From assembly GCF_003477605.1 (NCBI RefSeq), contig NZ_QUDR01000009.1, positions 46,731 through 110,730 on the forward strand: DNA of 64,000 nt, read 5' to 3'. Shown in pieces: positions 7,089-15,090 of the stretch. The position numbers and the translations under genes were made by a program. The notes below the pieces were generated by a model. The model saw only the letters and a list, made by a program, of their open reading frames with translations. It was not told the origin of the DNA and ran no database searches. This stretch comes from Clostridium sp. AF37-5 (GTDB lineage: Bacteria; Bacillota; Clostridia; Lachnospirales; Lachnospiraceae). The first letter of the stretch is position 1; every line of letters starts with the position of its first letter.

Positions 7089-7322
7089 TTATTTAACGAT
7101 GAACTCGTCAAGTTTAGCAAGAATTTCATCAATGTTGTTCTCGCTGTGAATATTGAGGTCGATTGGTTTTGACAAATCCAAGCTGAAAATACCCATGATG
7201 GATTTTGCATCAATAACGTATCTTCCGGATACTAAGTCAAACTCTGCATCGTACTTTGTTACTTCGTTGACAAAAGCTTTTACTTTGTCGATTGAGTTTA
7301 AAGAAATTTTAACTGTTTTCAT
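7089..7322 (-). CDS. HPr-like protein lacking the phosphorylated histidine
   Basis: 77 residues, with AAGGAGG before the start codon. Overall length and pattern follow HPr: a central KYDAEFDL stretch and DAKSIMGIFSL, which contains the regulatory serine (Ser41, equivalent to Ser46 of Bacillus HPr). The N-terminal active-site loop, normally GIHARPA with His15, is replaced by LNSIDKVK, so the position of His15 is about Ser10. It cannot accept phosphate from Enzyme I. Like Crh of Bacillus it may act only through HPr kinase and CcpA; this is inference. The gene is monocistronic with its own promoter and terminator. Confidence 0.82.
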   Translation of the reverse strand: MKTVKISLNSIDKVKAFVNEVTKYDAEFDLVSGRYVIDAKSIMGIFSLDLSKPIDLNIHSENNIDEILAKLDEFIVK

Positions 7323-7375
7323 ACTATATTACCTCCTTATTTTGTGTTAAGAGATTTTCCTCTCTTCACGTATTA

Positions 7376-7403
7376 TATTAGTATGATTAACGAAGTATGT
7401 CAA
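7376..7403 (-). promoter_or_regulatory. Promoter of the HPr-like gene
   Basis: On the minus strand, TTGACA (7403-7398), 16 bases, TAATAT (7381-7376). It lies about 55 bases before the start codon. An overlapping TATAAT at 7378-7373 would give a 19-base spacer. Confidence 0.6.
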
Positions 7404-7477
7404 TATAAAAAATAAACGAGGTCTTTTCAAAAAAATATTGTTTTTTGTGCAAAATGCTATGGAAGGAAAAGAATAAA

Positions 7478-8773
7478 ATGAAAGTTGCTTTTTTGACACT
7501 TGGCTGTAAAGTAAATTTTTATGAGACGGAACAAATGATGGAACAGTTTCAGTCTCTTGGCTTTGATGTAGTAGATTTTCAGGAAAAAGCGGATGTTTAT
7601 ATTGTAAATACGTGTACGGTGACGAATATGGCTGACCGGAAATCCAGGCAGATGTTACACCGTGCGAAAAAGAAAAATCCGGATAGTTTAGTAGTGGCAG
7701 TTGGCTGCTATGTTGAGAGCGGCGAGGCAAAACTTGAAGAGGATTCGGCTGTTGATGCCTTTTTCTCAAATCGGGAAAAAGAGCATATGGCAGAGCGTTT
7801 TGTGGAACAATTTCATTTGACGCCGAAAGAAACACAGACGATGGGAAGCCGTCATGTGGAGCATGAGAGAACAAGAGCATATCTGAAAATTCAGGATGGA
7901 TGCAATCAGTTTTGTACTTATTGTATGATTCCTTATGTCAGAGGCAAAGGTAAGTTAGTCAGCATGCCAGAAGATGAGGTTATTTCTCATGTAGAATTGT
8001 TGGCGAAGCAGGGCTATAAAGAAGTTGTTCTTACCGGGATTCATCTGTCTTCTTATGGCGTGGATTTTTCGGATGCATTAAATTTTGTCTCCCTTGAAGG
8101 TAAACCACTTTTGGCTGTGATTTCAAAAGTCGCAGAAATTGAGGGGGTTGAGAGAATCCGGCTTGGCTCACTCGAACCAAGAATTATTACGGAATCTTTT
8201 GCAAAAGAACTTTCGGCAATAAAAAAAGTGTGCCCGCATTTCCACTTATCCCTGCAGAGCGGATGCGATACGGTATTAAAGCGGATGAACCGGCATTATA
8301 CAAGTGCAGAGTATAAGGAAAAAGTGGAAATTCTGCGAAAATATTTTGATTATCCGGCGATTACCACGGATGTCATAACGGGATTTCCGGGAGAAACCGA
8401 GGAAGAATTTTTGATTACAAGAAATTTTCTGAGGGAAATTGCTTTTTCTGATTTGCACATTTTTCCTTATTCGCCGCGCAGAGGAACAAGAGCTGCGGCA
8501 ATGACAGACCAGGTTGACCCGCAGGTGAAAAAACACAGGAGTGATTTGCTCATACAGGATACAAAAGAATATCAGAAAAATTATGCGGATGCTTTTGTTT
8601 CAAAACGGGAAAAGGTACTGTTTGAAGAAGTTGTTTCCCATGAAGGAAAAGGGTATCTGATTGGACACAATGAACGTTATGTAAAGATTGGCGTTTTAGC
8701 ATCTGAGGCAGCAGAAAAAGGGTATGGGGAAAATGAGATTCATGAGGTGCTTGTGGAGCATGTTTTGGTGTGA
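7478..8773 (+). CDS. mtaB: tRNA t6A37 methylthiotransferase MtaB
   Basis: 431 residues from ATG 7478, chosen for GGAAGG and the family start MKVAFLTLGCKVN. MtaB is a radical-SAM enzyme that converts t6A37 to ms2t6A in ANN-decoding tRNAs. The N-terminal UPF0004 domain has its three cluster cysteines in LGCKVN, NTCTVT and VGCY. The radical-SAM cluster is C142-x3-C146-x2-C149 (CNQFCTYC). A TRAM-like RNA-binding tail closes the protein (about 365-431). LGCKVN rather than the MiaB-type GCQMN supports MtaB over MiaB. Confidence 0.95.
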   Translation: MKVAFLTLGCKVNFYETEQMMEQFQSLGFDVVDFQEKADVYIVNTCTVTNMADRKSRQMLHRAKKKNPDSLVVAVGCYVESGEAKLEEDSAVDAFFSNREKEHMAERFVEQFHLTPKETQTMGSRHVEHERTRAYLKIQDGCNQFCTYCMIPYVRGKGKLVSMPEDEVISHVELLAKQGYKEVVLTGIHLSSYGVDFSDALNFVSLEGKPLLAVISKVAEIEGVERIRLGSLEPRIITESFAKELSAIKKVCPHFHLSLQSGCDTVLKRMNRHYTSAEYKEKVEILRKYFDYPAITTDVITGFPGETEEEFLITRNFLREIAFSDLHIFPYSPRRGTRAAAMTDQVDPQVKKHRSDLLIQDTKEYQKNYADAFVSKREKVLFEEVVSHEGKGYLIGHNERYVKIGVLASEAAEKGYGENEIHEVLVEHVLV

Positions 8774-8810
8774 GGATTGATTTGCATTATACCTGAACGG
8801 AGGAATGAGT

Positions 8811-10199
8811 ATGGAAAAAGAAATCTTAAAAGAACCACAGTTTACCGATGAAATTGTATCGATTATAAGAAGTGGTCTGCCGGATGAAGAAATTATTGAG
8901 AAATTACATGACTACCATGATAATGATATTGCAAGAAGTTTAGAAGCACTGACAAAAGAAGAAAGAATCCATTTATATAATATATTAGAGCCTGAATGGG
9001 TATCTGAAATTTTTACTTTTATTGAGGAACCGGAAGACTATATTGAGGAAATCGGGATTGATAAACTGGCGGCAGTTATCAATGAAATGGATTCTGATGA
9101 CGCAGTTGATTTGCTGGAGGAAATTGATGAGAGTGTAAAGGAAAAACTGCGTCCGATTCTGCACGAGGATGTCAAGGCAGATATTCAGTTGATTCATTCG
9201 TATGATGAAGAGGAAATTGGTAGTCTTATGACGACCAATTATATCTGTATTAAAAAGACATTGAATATTCGCCAGGCTATGCGTGAGCTGATTGTACAGG
9301 CAGGTGAAAACGACAATATTTCAACGCTTTATGTTGTGGATGAGAATAATAAATTCAGTGGTGCGATTGATTTAAAGGATTTAATTATTGCCAGAGAAAA
9401 TGATGATTTGGATGATCTCATTAGTTATTCATATCCGTATTTGTTAGACTGCGAAAAGATATCCGACTGCATTGAAAAAATCAAGGATTATGCTGAGGAT
9501 TCGCTTCCGGTATTAAATGATAAAAAAGAAATTATTGGTATTTTGACGGCTCAGGATGTTATCGAGGCAGTTGATGATGAGATGGGTGAGGATTATGCGA
9601 AGTTAGCTGGTTTGACAGCAGAGGAAGACTTGCGTGAGACAACAAAGGAAAGTATGAAAAAGAGACTGCCATGGTTAATCATCTTGCTTCTACTGGGTAT
9701 GGGCGTGTCAACTGTGGTTGGCTCATTTGAAGCTGTGGTGGCGGTGATTCCGATTGTGATTTGTTTCCAGTCCCTTATATTAGATATGGCGGGAAATGTC
9801 GGCACACAATCACTGGCGGTAACGATTCGCGTACTGATGGATGATGAATTGAATGCAAAAGCAAAACTTCGGCTTGTGCTGAAAGAAATGAAAGTTGGCT
9901 TCTGCAATGGGCTGCTTTTGGGCGGACTGGCATTTGTCTTTTTGGGACTGTATATTTTCGGCTTAAAGGGCTATGCCCTTCCGACGGCATTTTTGGTGTC
10001 CGGCTGTGTTGGCGTGTCACTGCTTTTAGCAATGGTAATTTCAAGTCTGGTAGGAACATTAGTGCCACTGTTTTTTGCAAAAATTAAAATTGATCCGGCA
10101 GTTGCATCCGGTCCATTGATTACTACGGTAAATGATTTGGTGGCTGTGGTCACGTATTATGGATTGGCATGGCTGTTCCTGATTCCCATAATGGGTTAA
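8811..10199 (+). CDS. mgtE: Magnesium transporter MgtE
   Basis: The start is placed at ATG 8811 because CGGAGG (8798-8803) is 7 bases away; the ATG at 8805 would leave one base. The 462-residue protein has the MgtE order: an N-terminal helical superhelix (about 20-130), paired CBS domains (about 135-255) that sense cytosolic Mg2+, a plug helix, and five membrane helices with LILDMAGNVGTQSL, the conserved pore motif. It is a homodimeric Mg2+ channel in the cytoplasmic membrane. No M-box riboswitch lies in the short leader; it probably reads through from mtaB, 37 bases upstream. Confidence 0.95.
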   Translation: MEKEILKEPQFTDEIVSIIRSGLPDEEIIEKLHDYHDNDIARSLEALTKEERIHLYNILEPEWVSEIFTFIEEPEDYIEEIGIDKLAAVINEMDSDDAVDLLEEIDESVKEKLRPILHEDVKADIQLIHSYDEEEIGSLMTTNYICIKKTLNIRQAMRELIVQAGENDNISTLYVVDENNKFSGAIDLKDLIIARENDDLDDLISYSYPYLLDCEKISDCIEKIKDYAEDSLPVLNDKKEIIGILTAQDVIEAVDDEMGEDYAKLAGLTAEEDLRETTKESMKKRLPWLIILLLLGMGVSTVVGSFEAVVAVIPIVICFQSLILDMAGNVGTQSLAVTIRVLMDDELNAKAKLRLVLKEMKVGFCNGLLLGGLAFVFLGLYIFGLKGYALPTAFLVSGCVGVSLLLAMVISSLVGTLVPLFFAKIKIDPAVASGPLITTVNDLVAVVTYYGLAWLFLIPIMG

Positions 10200-10273
10200 A
10201 AAAAGAAGTTCATTCGTATCGAGACGAGATAACGCTTTCACGTTATAGTCTCTCACGAATGAACTTCTTTTTT
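10199..10273. terminator. Large bidirectional terminator between mgtE and the GH2 gene
   Basis: Near-perfect palindrome: AAAAGAAGTTCATTCGT at the left pairs with ACGAATGAACTTCTTTT at the right, and GAGAC..GATAACG with CGTTAT..GTCTC inside. A-run and T-run flanks serve both convergent genes. The AAGAAGTTCA/TGAACTTCTT base of the stem recurs at 54651-54692. Confidence 0.88.
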
Positions 10274-10280
10274 CTACTTT

Positions 10281-13200
10281 CTATGCTTCAAACTGGAACC
10301 AGTCAAAGTCAAATTTACTACCCGGCATAAAGATAAAGTTTACTTTTCCGTATCCGGTAAAGCCGCTAATTGGAAAAGTGACTTCTTTGTAATCATCACT
10401 CTGCGTAAATTCTGCCATGTGATTGATCTCTCTGCCGTCTTCTGCAAAGAAGCGGATGTGAATCGTGTTGACAGGAATTGGTGAGTGACCGCAGATTGTA
10501 ATTTTTGATGGTCCTTCTTCACCAAAATCCATATGCTCAAATTCGAGTGTAACATTATTTCCGATGTCAGTAATTTGTTTTTCTAAAACGGTAAACATAT
10601 CACCGGAAATCGTATTGTTTTCGATGGCGTATACTTTTCCGTAGGCTTTGCTTAATGTCTTGCAGTAAAAGCCCTGTAAGGAAAGTTTGATGCTTGGGTA
10701 TACCACGATGGAAATGCTTTGTACACCGCGGATTCGCTCCGGCAGAGTGTAAACATTTTCCTGATAGTGGTTATACCAGCTCTTTGCCTGATACTTGTCT
10801 TTGACAAGGCATTTGCCGTCTTTTTCAGAGTCACCAAGCCAGATTTCAATTGGCAGCTCATCTTCAAATGAGAAAATCGGAATGTGAATCTCATCCGAGC
10901 CATATTCGCCAAAGTCCACATTTTCAAAGAGGAAGCGGGTGCGTTCCTCAGCGGTGATATAGACACCGCCCTGAAAACTTAATTTAGCTTCGTTTGTGCA
11001 GTCTTTATAATCGATGCCGTTTACCATTTTGTACGGATTTAAAGTTGCCTCGCCGAGACCTGTCACACAAAATTCCAGCTCGGACATTACTTCCATCACA
11101 TCGCGTCCGTTTTTACAGCTGCAACACAGGCGGAATTCACCATCGCCTAATGCGTGAATCGTTGCCTCGGCTCCGGTTGTCTCGATTTTCACACTATTGC
11201 TTTCGACACCATCAAGTGTAACCGCCTTAAATTCAATTTCCCGGTAGGTTGCATCCGCAGGGAGAATTTTTGCGGTAACGGTAGTTTCTGTCGCATTTTC
11301 ATCGAAATGATTGGTGCCGTGGTTTGTCAATTCAATTTTGCGAACCGGAATTTCATCGGTTAAATCTTCTGCGGATTCTTTGTTTTCCATGAAGCAGGAA
11401 ATGCCATCACGAACATCACAAGAAAGGGCAGGAATCGAAAGGGTGGCAGCAGTAAGTCCTTTGGAAGTGACTTCGATTTCAATGGTTCCAGGTGTGTCTT
11501 TGGCGGCGATAATTGCCAGAAGACGACCGCTGAATAAGCGGCGGCTCGTTCCTTTGTAGGAATCAAAGTCGGTGCTGTCACCGTTGTCCAGCCCGATTAA
11601 ACGTCCGGCACCGCTGACGTGAACCTGAACACGGCTGCGGCTGTTTGCAACAAATGTATCGTTTTCATCGAGAGTGTTAATCTCGACAAATAAAAGGTCT
11701 TCGCCATTTGCTAAAAGTTGTTCTTTGTTCGGCTTGCATACGATTTTTTTGGCATCGCCAAAAGATTTTTGTACGGTTTCTGCAATTACCGCATCGTTTT
11801 CATCGTAAGCAACTGCTTTTAGCTCACCCGGCTCATAGGCAATCTGCCAGTCGCAGGCTAAGTGAGTGCCTTTTTTGTGGTCAATCGTCTGTGCACCAAG
11901 AGATTTGCCGTTAAAGAATAATTCGACTTTTGGCGCATTGGAAAAGGCACGGACATCAATTTTCTGACCGATATTAAAATCCCAGTAAGGCAGGAGATGA
12001 ACCATCGGATTTGTCTTATAATCCGTCCACTCAGCCATGTAATGATAGTAGCTGTCCTTTGGAAAACCGGCGGTGTCAACCTGACCGAAATACGAATTTT
12101 TTGTAAAATATGGTGTCGGCTCGCCGATATAATCAAAACCGCTCCAGATAAACTGACCAAAACAGTAATCACGGTCACGGTGGGCAGATACAACGACGTC
12201 TGTATTTTTAGCTCCCCAGTTTGTGGTACAGTTGCCAAGGGAAGAGCATTGTCCGTCATCGTAAGTTAATAAACGGTTTGTCAGTGGGAAATGGTAAATA
12301 CCACGGCTTTGCAGAGTGGAAGAAGTTTCACTTCCGAAAATGCACCAGTCCGGATATTTTTCGTGGTGTTCATCATACAGATGTTCCATATAATTGTAAC
12401 CGACCAAATCAACTTCAGCAGCACATTTCTGAGCTCCCTCACCGCCCATGATATTAGAACCCATGCCAATAACGGCATTGCCGTAGTAGTCAAGTTCTTT
12501 GACAGCATCCCGTAACATTTTTGTTACTTCTAATCCACGGTCAAAATTGATGTCGTGGATTTCGTTTCCGATGCCCCAGATAAAGACGGATGGGTGGTTT
12601 CTGTCTTGACGTACCCAGCTTGTCAAATCGGTTTTCCACCAGTCTTTAAAATAATTTCCGTAATCGTAATCGGTCTTGCAGTGTTCCCACATATCAAAAC
12701 TTTCCGTGTACAAAAGAAGACCCATTTCATCACATAATTCCATCAGTTCCGGTGCCGGCATATTATGTGCACTGCGGATGGCATTAACACCCATTTTCTG
12801 CATAATTGTAAGCTGGCGTCTGACAGCCTCGCGGTTTATGGCAGCACCGAGTGCACCGAGCGTATGATGTTCACAGGAACCGTTGATTTTTACATTTCTG
12901 CCATTCAAAAAGAAACCTTTATCCGGGTCAAAGGCAATTGTCCGGAAACCAAAGCGTTCATCACTGGAATCAATGGCAGTTTCGTCTTTTATAATTTCAC
13001 TATGTACGGTGTACAAATTCGGTGACTCAATATCCCAAAGAAGTGGGGCTTCAAAAGTCATTGTCTGTTTGCTTACGGTAAGGCCGCAAGGAATGGTAAG
13101 AGTTTCTTTGCTTGTACCGGCCACTTTACCATCCGGTGCAAGTACTTTGTGGCAAAGAGTAACCTCGCAGGCAGAATCGGTATCGTTTTGAATCTCGTAG

Positions 13201-13700
13201 TCGGCATGCAGAATAAAAGCATCCCCCTCTTTTTTTGCTGACAGATAACCGCCGTCTGTTGTGAAATGAACGGCAGGACGTCTTACAAGCCAGACGTTTC
13301 GGTAAATGCCGGAGCCCGGATACCAGCGGCTGTTTGGAAGTTCATAGGTGTTTTTTACCCAGATGGTATTCTCGCCCTCTTTGACATAGGAAGTCAAATC
13401 AATTTCAAACTGTGAGTAGCCGTAAGGCCATGTGAAAATTTTCTCTCCATTCAGATAGATTTCATTATCCATGTATACGCCTTCAAACAGTATGGAAAGG
13501 CGGTCTAAACCGAGGGCAGGCACCGTAAAAGTTTTTTTGTAGCAGCTGACTCCCTGAGCGTACAAATCTTTGCTGTCGTAAATCATCCAGTCATGCGGGA
13601 TGTCAACCGGCTCCCAGTCCTTTGTATTAAAGAATGTATCGATGGTCGTTTCCAGTGGTTCTCTGTGGAAAAACCAGTCGTTGTTAAAAAGCTGTTTCAT
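10281..13700 (-). CDS. Glycoside hydrolase family 2 (beta-galactosidase-type), long form
   Basis: 1139 residues, start ATG with AGGAGG. Order: a GH2 sugar-binding jelly roll (about 1-170), an immunoglobulin-like domain (170-270), a TIM barrel (270-570), then DUF4982/Ig-like and carbohydrate-binding-like beta domains to the end. The acid/base is E380 (WGIGNEIHD) and the nucleophile E458 (FGSETSS). There is no signal peptide, so it acts in the cytoplasm on imported oligosaccharides. GH2 members of this layout cleave beta-galactosides, and some are beta-glucuronidases; the barrel start TIDTFFNTKDWEPVDIPHDW is beta-galactosidase-like. The exact substrate is not determined. The gene stands alone without a transporter. 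Confidence 0.9.
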   Translation of the reverse strand: MKQLFNNDWFFHREPLETTIDTFFNTKDWEPVDIPHDWMIYDSKDLYAQGVSCYKKTFTVPALGLDRLSILFEGVYMDNEIYLNGEKIFTWPYGYSQFEIDLTSYVKEGENTIWVKNTYELPNSRWYPGSGIYRNVWLVRRPAVHFTTDGGYLSAKKEGDAFILHADYEIQNDTDSACEVTLCHKVLAPDGKVAGTSKETLTIPCGLTVSKQTMTFEAPLLWDIESPNLYTVHSEIIKDETAIDSSDERFGFRTIAFDPDKGFFLNGRNVKINGSCEHHTLGALGAAINREAVRRQLTIMQKMGVNAIRSAHNMPAPELMELCDEMGLLLYTESFDMWEHCKTDYDYGNYFKDWWKTDLTSWVRQDRNHPSVFIWGIGNEIHDINFDRGLEVTKMLRDAVKELDYYGNAVIGMGSNIMGGEGAQKCAAEVDLVGYNYMEHLYDEHHEKYPDWCIFGSETSSTLQSRGIYHFPLTNRLLTYDDGQCSSLGNCTTNWGAKNTDVVVSAHRDRDYCFGQFIWSGFDYIGEPTPYFTKNSYFGQVDTAGFPKDSYYHYMAEWTDYKTNPMVHLLPYWDFNIGQKIDVRAFSNAPKVELFFNGKSLGAQTIDHKKGTHLACDWQIAYEPGELKAVAYDENDAVIAETVQKSFGDAKKIVCKPNKEQLLANGEDLLFVEINTLDENDTFVANSRSRVQVHVSGAGRLIGLDNGDSTDFDSYKGTSRRLFSGRLLAIIAAKDTPGTIEIEVTSKGLTAATLSIPALSCDVRDGISCFMENKESAEDLTDEIPVRKIELTNHGTNHFDENATETTVTAKILPADATYREIEFKAVTLDGVESNSVKIETTGAEATIHALGDGEFRLCCSCKNGRDVMEVMSELEFCVTGLGEATLNPYKMVNGIDYKDCTNEAKLSFQGGVYITAEERTRFLFENVDFGEYGSDEIHIPIFSFEDELPIEIWLGDSEKDGKCLVKDKYQAKSWYNHYQENVYTLPERIRGVQSISIVVYPSIKLSLQGFYCKTLSKAYGKVYAIENNTISGDMFTVLEKQITDIGNNVTLEFEHMDFGEEGPSKITICGHSPIPVNTIHIRFFAEDGREINHMAEFTQSDDYKEVTFPISGFTGYGKVNFIFMPGSKFDFDWFQFEA

Positions 13701-13770
13701 AAAGGTTATCCTCCTAAAAAGTCGTTTTGAATGTGGGTTAATTATCTATGTATAAGGATAGCAAAAAACT

Positions 13771-13799
13771 TTGACACAGGCAATGAATTTCTTTATACT
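13771..13799 (+). promoter_or_regulatory. SigA promoter of the GNAT-sortase-sensor operon
   Basis: TTGACA (13771-13776), 17-base spacer, TATACT (13794-13799), 33 bases before the ATG at 13832. The divergent GH2 gene must use a separate promoter in the same 131-base gap; no clear one was found for it. Confidence 0.8.
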
Positions 13800-13831
13800 T
13801 AAGATGTAGTTTTTTTGGAAAGGGAAAAAAT

Positions 13832-14293
13832 ATGCAGATTTGTAAAATTGTGCCGGAGAAACTAAGACCGGCATTGGAACTTATCTGGGAAGTCTTTGAA
13901 GAATTTGAGGTGCCGGATTATGAAGAAATGGGGATTCAGACTTTCCGCCATTTTATTGAGTATCATAATATGGTGGAAAAAGTCAATCAAGGCGAAATGA
14001 AATTTTATGGGTGCTATCTCAATCAATATTTGATTGGAGTAATTGCCCTGCGCACAGGACAGCACATTAGTCTTTTGTTTGTGAGGGGGAAATTTCATCA
14101 TCTGGGAGTGGCAACGAAGCTGATGAAAGTAGTGGAAAATGAGGTATTAGCTCAGAATCCTAAAATTCGTGCGGTTACGGTAAATGCTTCGCCGTATGCT
14201 GTGGGCTTTTATGAAAAAAACGGTTTTGTCCCTTTGGATAAGGAACAAAAGGCGGATGGGATTCGTTTTACGCCGATGAGAAAGGCATTGTAA
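13832..14293 (+). CDS. GNAT-family N-acetyltransferase
   Basis: 153 residues. Acetyl-CoA binding motif A is visible as ISLLFVRGKFHHLGVATKLM (about 79-98), with the Q/RxxGxG/A-type loop degenerate as GKFHHLGVA. Motif B follows as VTVNASPYAVGFYEKNGFVP. Such enzymes acetylate small molecules or protein termini; the substrate cannot be told. It is first in an operon with sortase B (11-base gap) and a sensor kinase-like gene. Confidence 0.85.
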   Translation: MQICKIVPEKLRPALELIWEVFEEFEVPDYEEMGIQTFRHFIEYHNMVEKVNQGEMKFYGCYLNQYLIGVIALRTGQHISLLFVRGKFHHLGVATKLMKVVENEVLAQNPKIRAVTVNASPYAVGFYEKNGFVPLDKEQKADGIRFTPMRKAL

Positions 14294-14304
14294 AGGAGGA
14301 GAAT

Positions 14305-15090
14305 ATGAAGAAAAAAAGAGTGTTGTCTACGGTTCTTCTGATTGTGTTTATAGTCGTATTTTTAGCCAGTGGGGGATATTTATTTCATTATTTCTGGATG
14401 GCGAAACAAACAGAAAACGAATTATCACAATTGCAGCAGATTAGGCAGGAGGCTTTTTCGGACACCGAAGAAGAAACAGAAGTGAAATCCGAAACCGGAC
14501 GGTCGATTCAAAAGGGATACCGTAAGCTTTATAAGAAAAATTCAGATTTAATCGGCTGGGTAACGGTGAAAAATACAAAAATTGATTATCCGGTTATGCA
14601 GACGAAAAAAGATTCGGAATATTATTTACATCGCAATTTTGAGAAAAAATCCGATGTGAACGGACTACCGTTTTTAGATGCTAAGTGTGACATTGATGAG
14701 TTAAAAGGAAATTTGATGGTTTACGGTCATCACATGAAAAGCGGTTTGATGTTTGCGCATTTGGAGGATTTTGAAAAGGCAGATTTTTATAAAAAGCATA
14801 AAACGATTGAGTTTGATACGCTTTATGAGAAGCGGCAGTATGAGGTTGTAGCAGTATTTCGCTCGAAAGTGTATAAAGAAAATGAGGATGTGTTTAAGTA
14901 TTACCGGTATGTAGGAAAACTGTCAAAAAAACAGTATGAAACCTATGTGAAAAATTGTAAGAAATTATCAATTTACAAAGATGGGGCAACGCCGGCTTAC
15001 GGAGAGCAGCTTCTGACTTTGGTAACTTGTGCTTATCATACGGAAAACGGGCGGTTTGTAGTTGTGGCTAGAAAGAAGGAGAATGTATGA
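14305..15090 (+). CDS. srtB: Class B sortase
   Basis: 261 residues, AGGAGG upstream. One N-terminal membrane anchor (residues 7-29) is followed by an extracellular beta-barrel. Catalytic residues are visible: His in MVYGHHMKSG, Cys in LVTCAYHTENG, and Arg in GRFVVVARK. Sortases cleave a sorting signal and join surface proteins to the cell wall. SrtB-type enzymes typically anchor few substrates. No gene with an obvious sorting motif lies next to it, so the substrate is elsewhere. It overlaps the following gene by 4 bases (ATGA). Confidence 0.93.
   Translation: MKKKRVLSTVLLIVFIVVFLASGGYLFHYFWMAKQTENELSQLQQIRQEAFSDTEEETEVKSETGRSIQKGYRKLYKKNSDLIGWVTVKNTKIDYPVMQTKKDSEYYLHRNFEKKSDVNGLPFLDAKCDIDELKGNLMVYGHHMKSGLMFAHLEDFEKADFYKKHKTIEFDTLYEKRQYEVVAVFRSKVYKENEDVFKYYRYVGKLSKKQYETYVKNCKKLSIYKDGATPAYGEQLLTLVTCAYHTENGRFVVVARKKENV

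Noticed and set aside
8774..8810. M-box magnesium riboswitch before mgtE
   Set aside because: The gap of 37 bases is too short for the motif.
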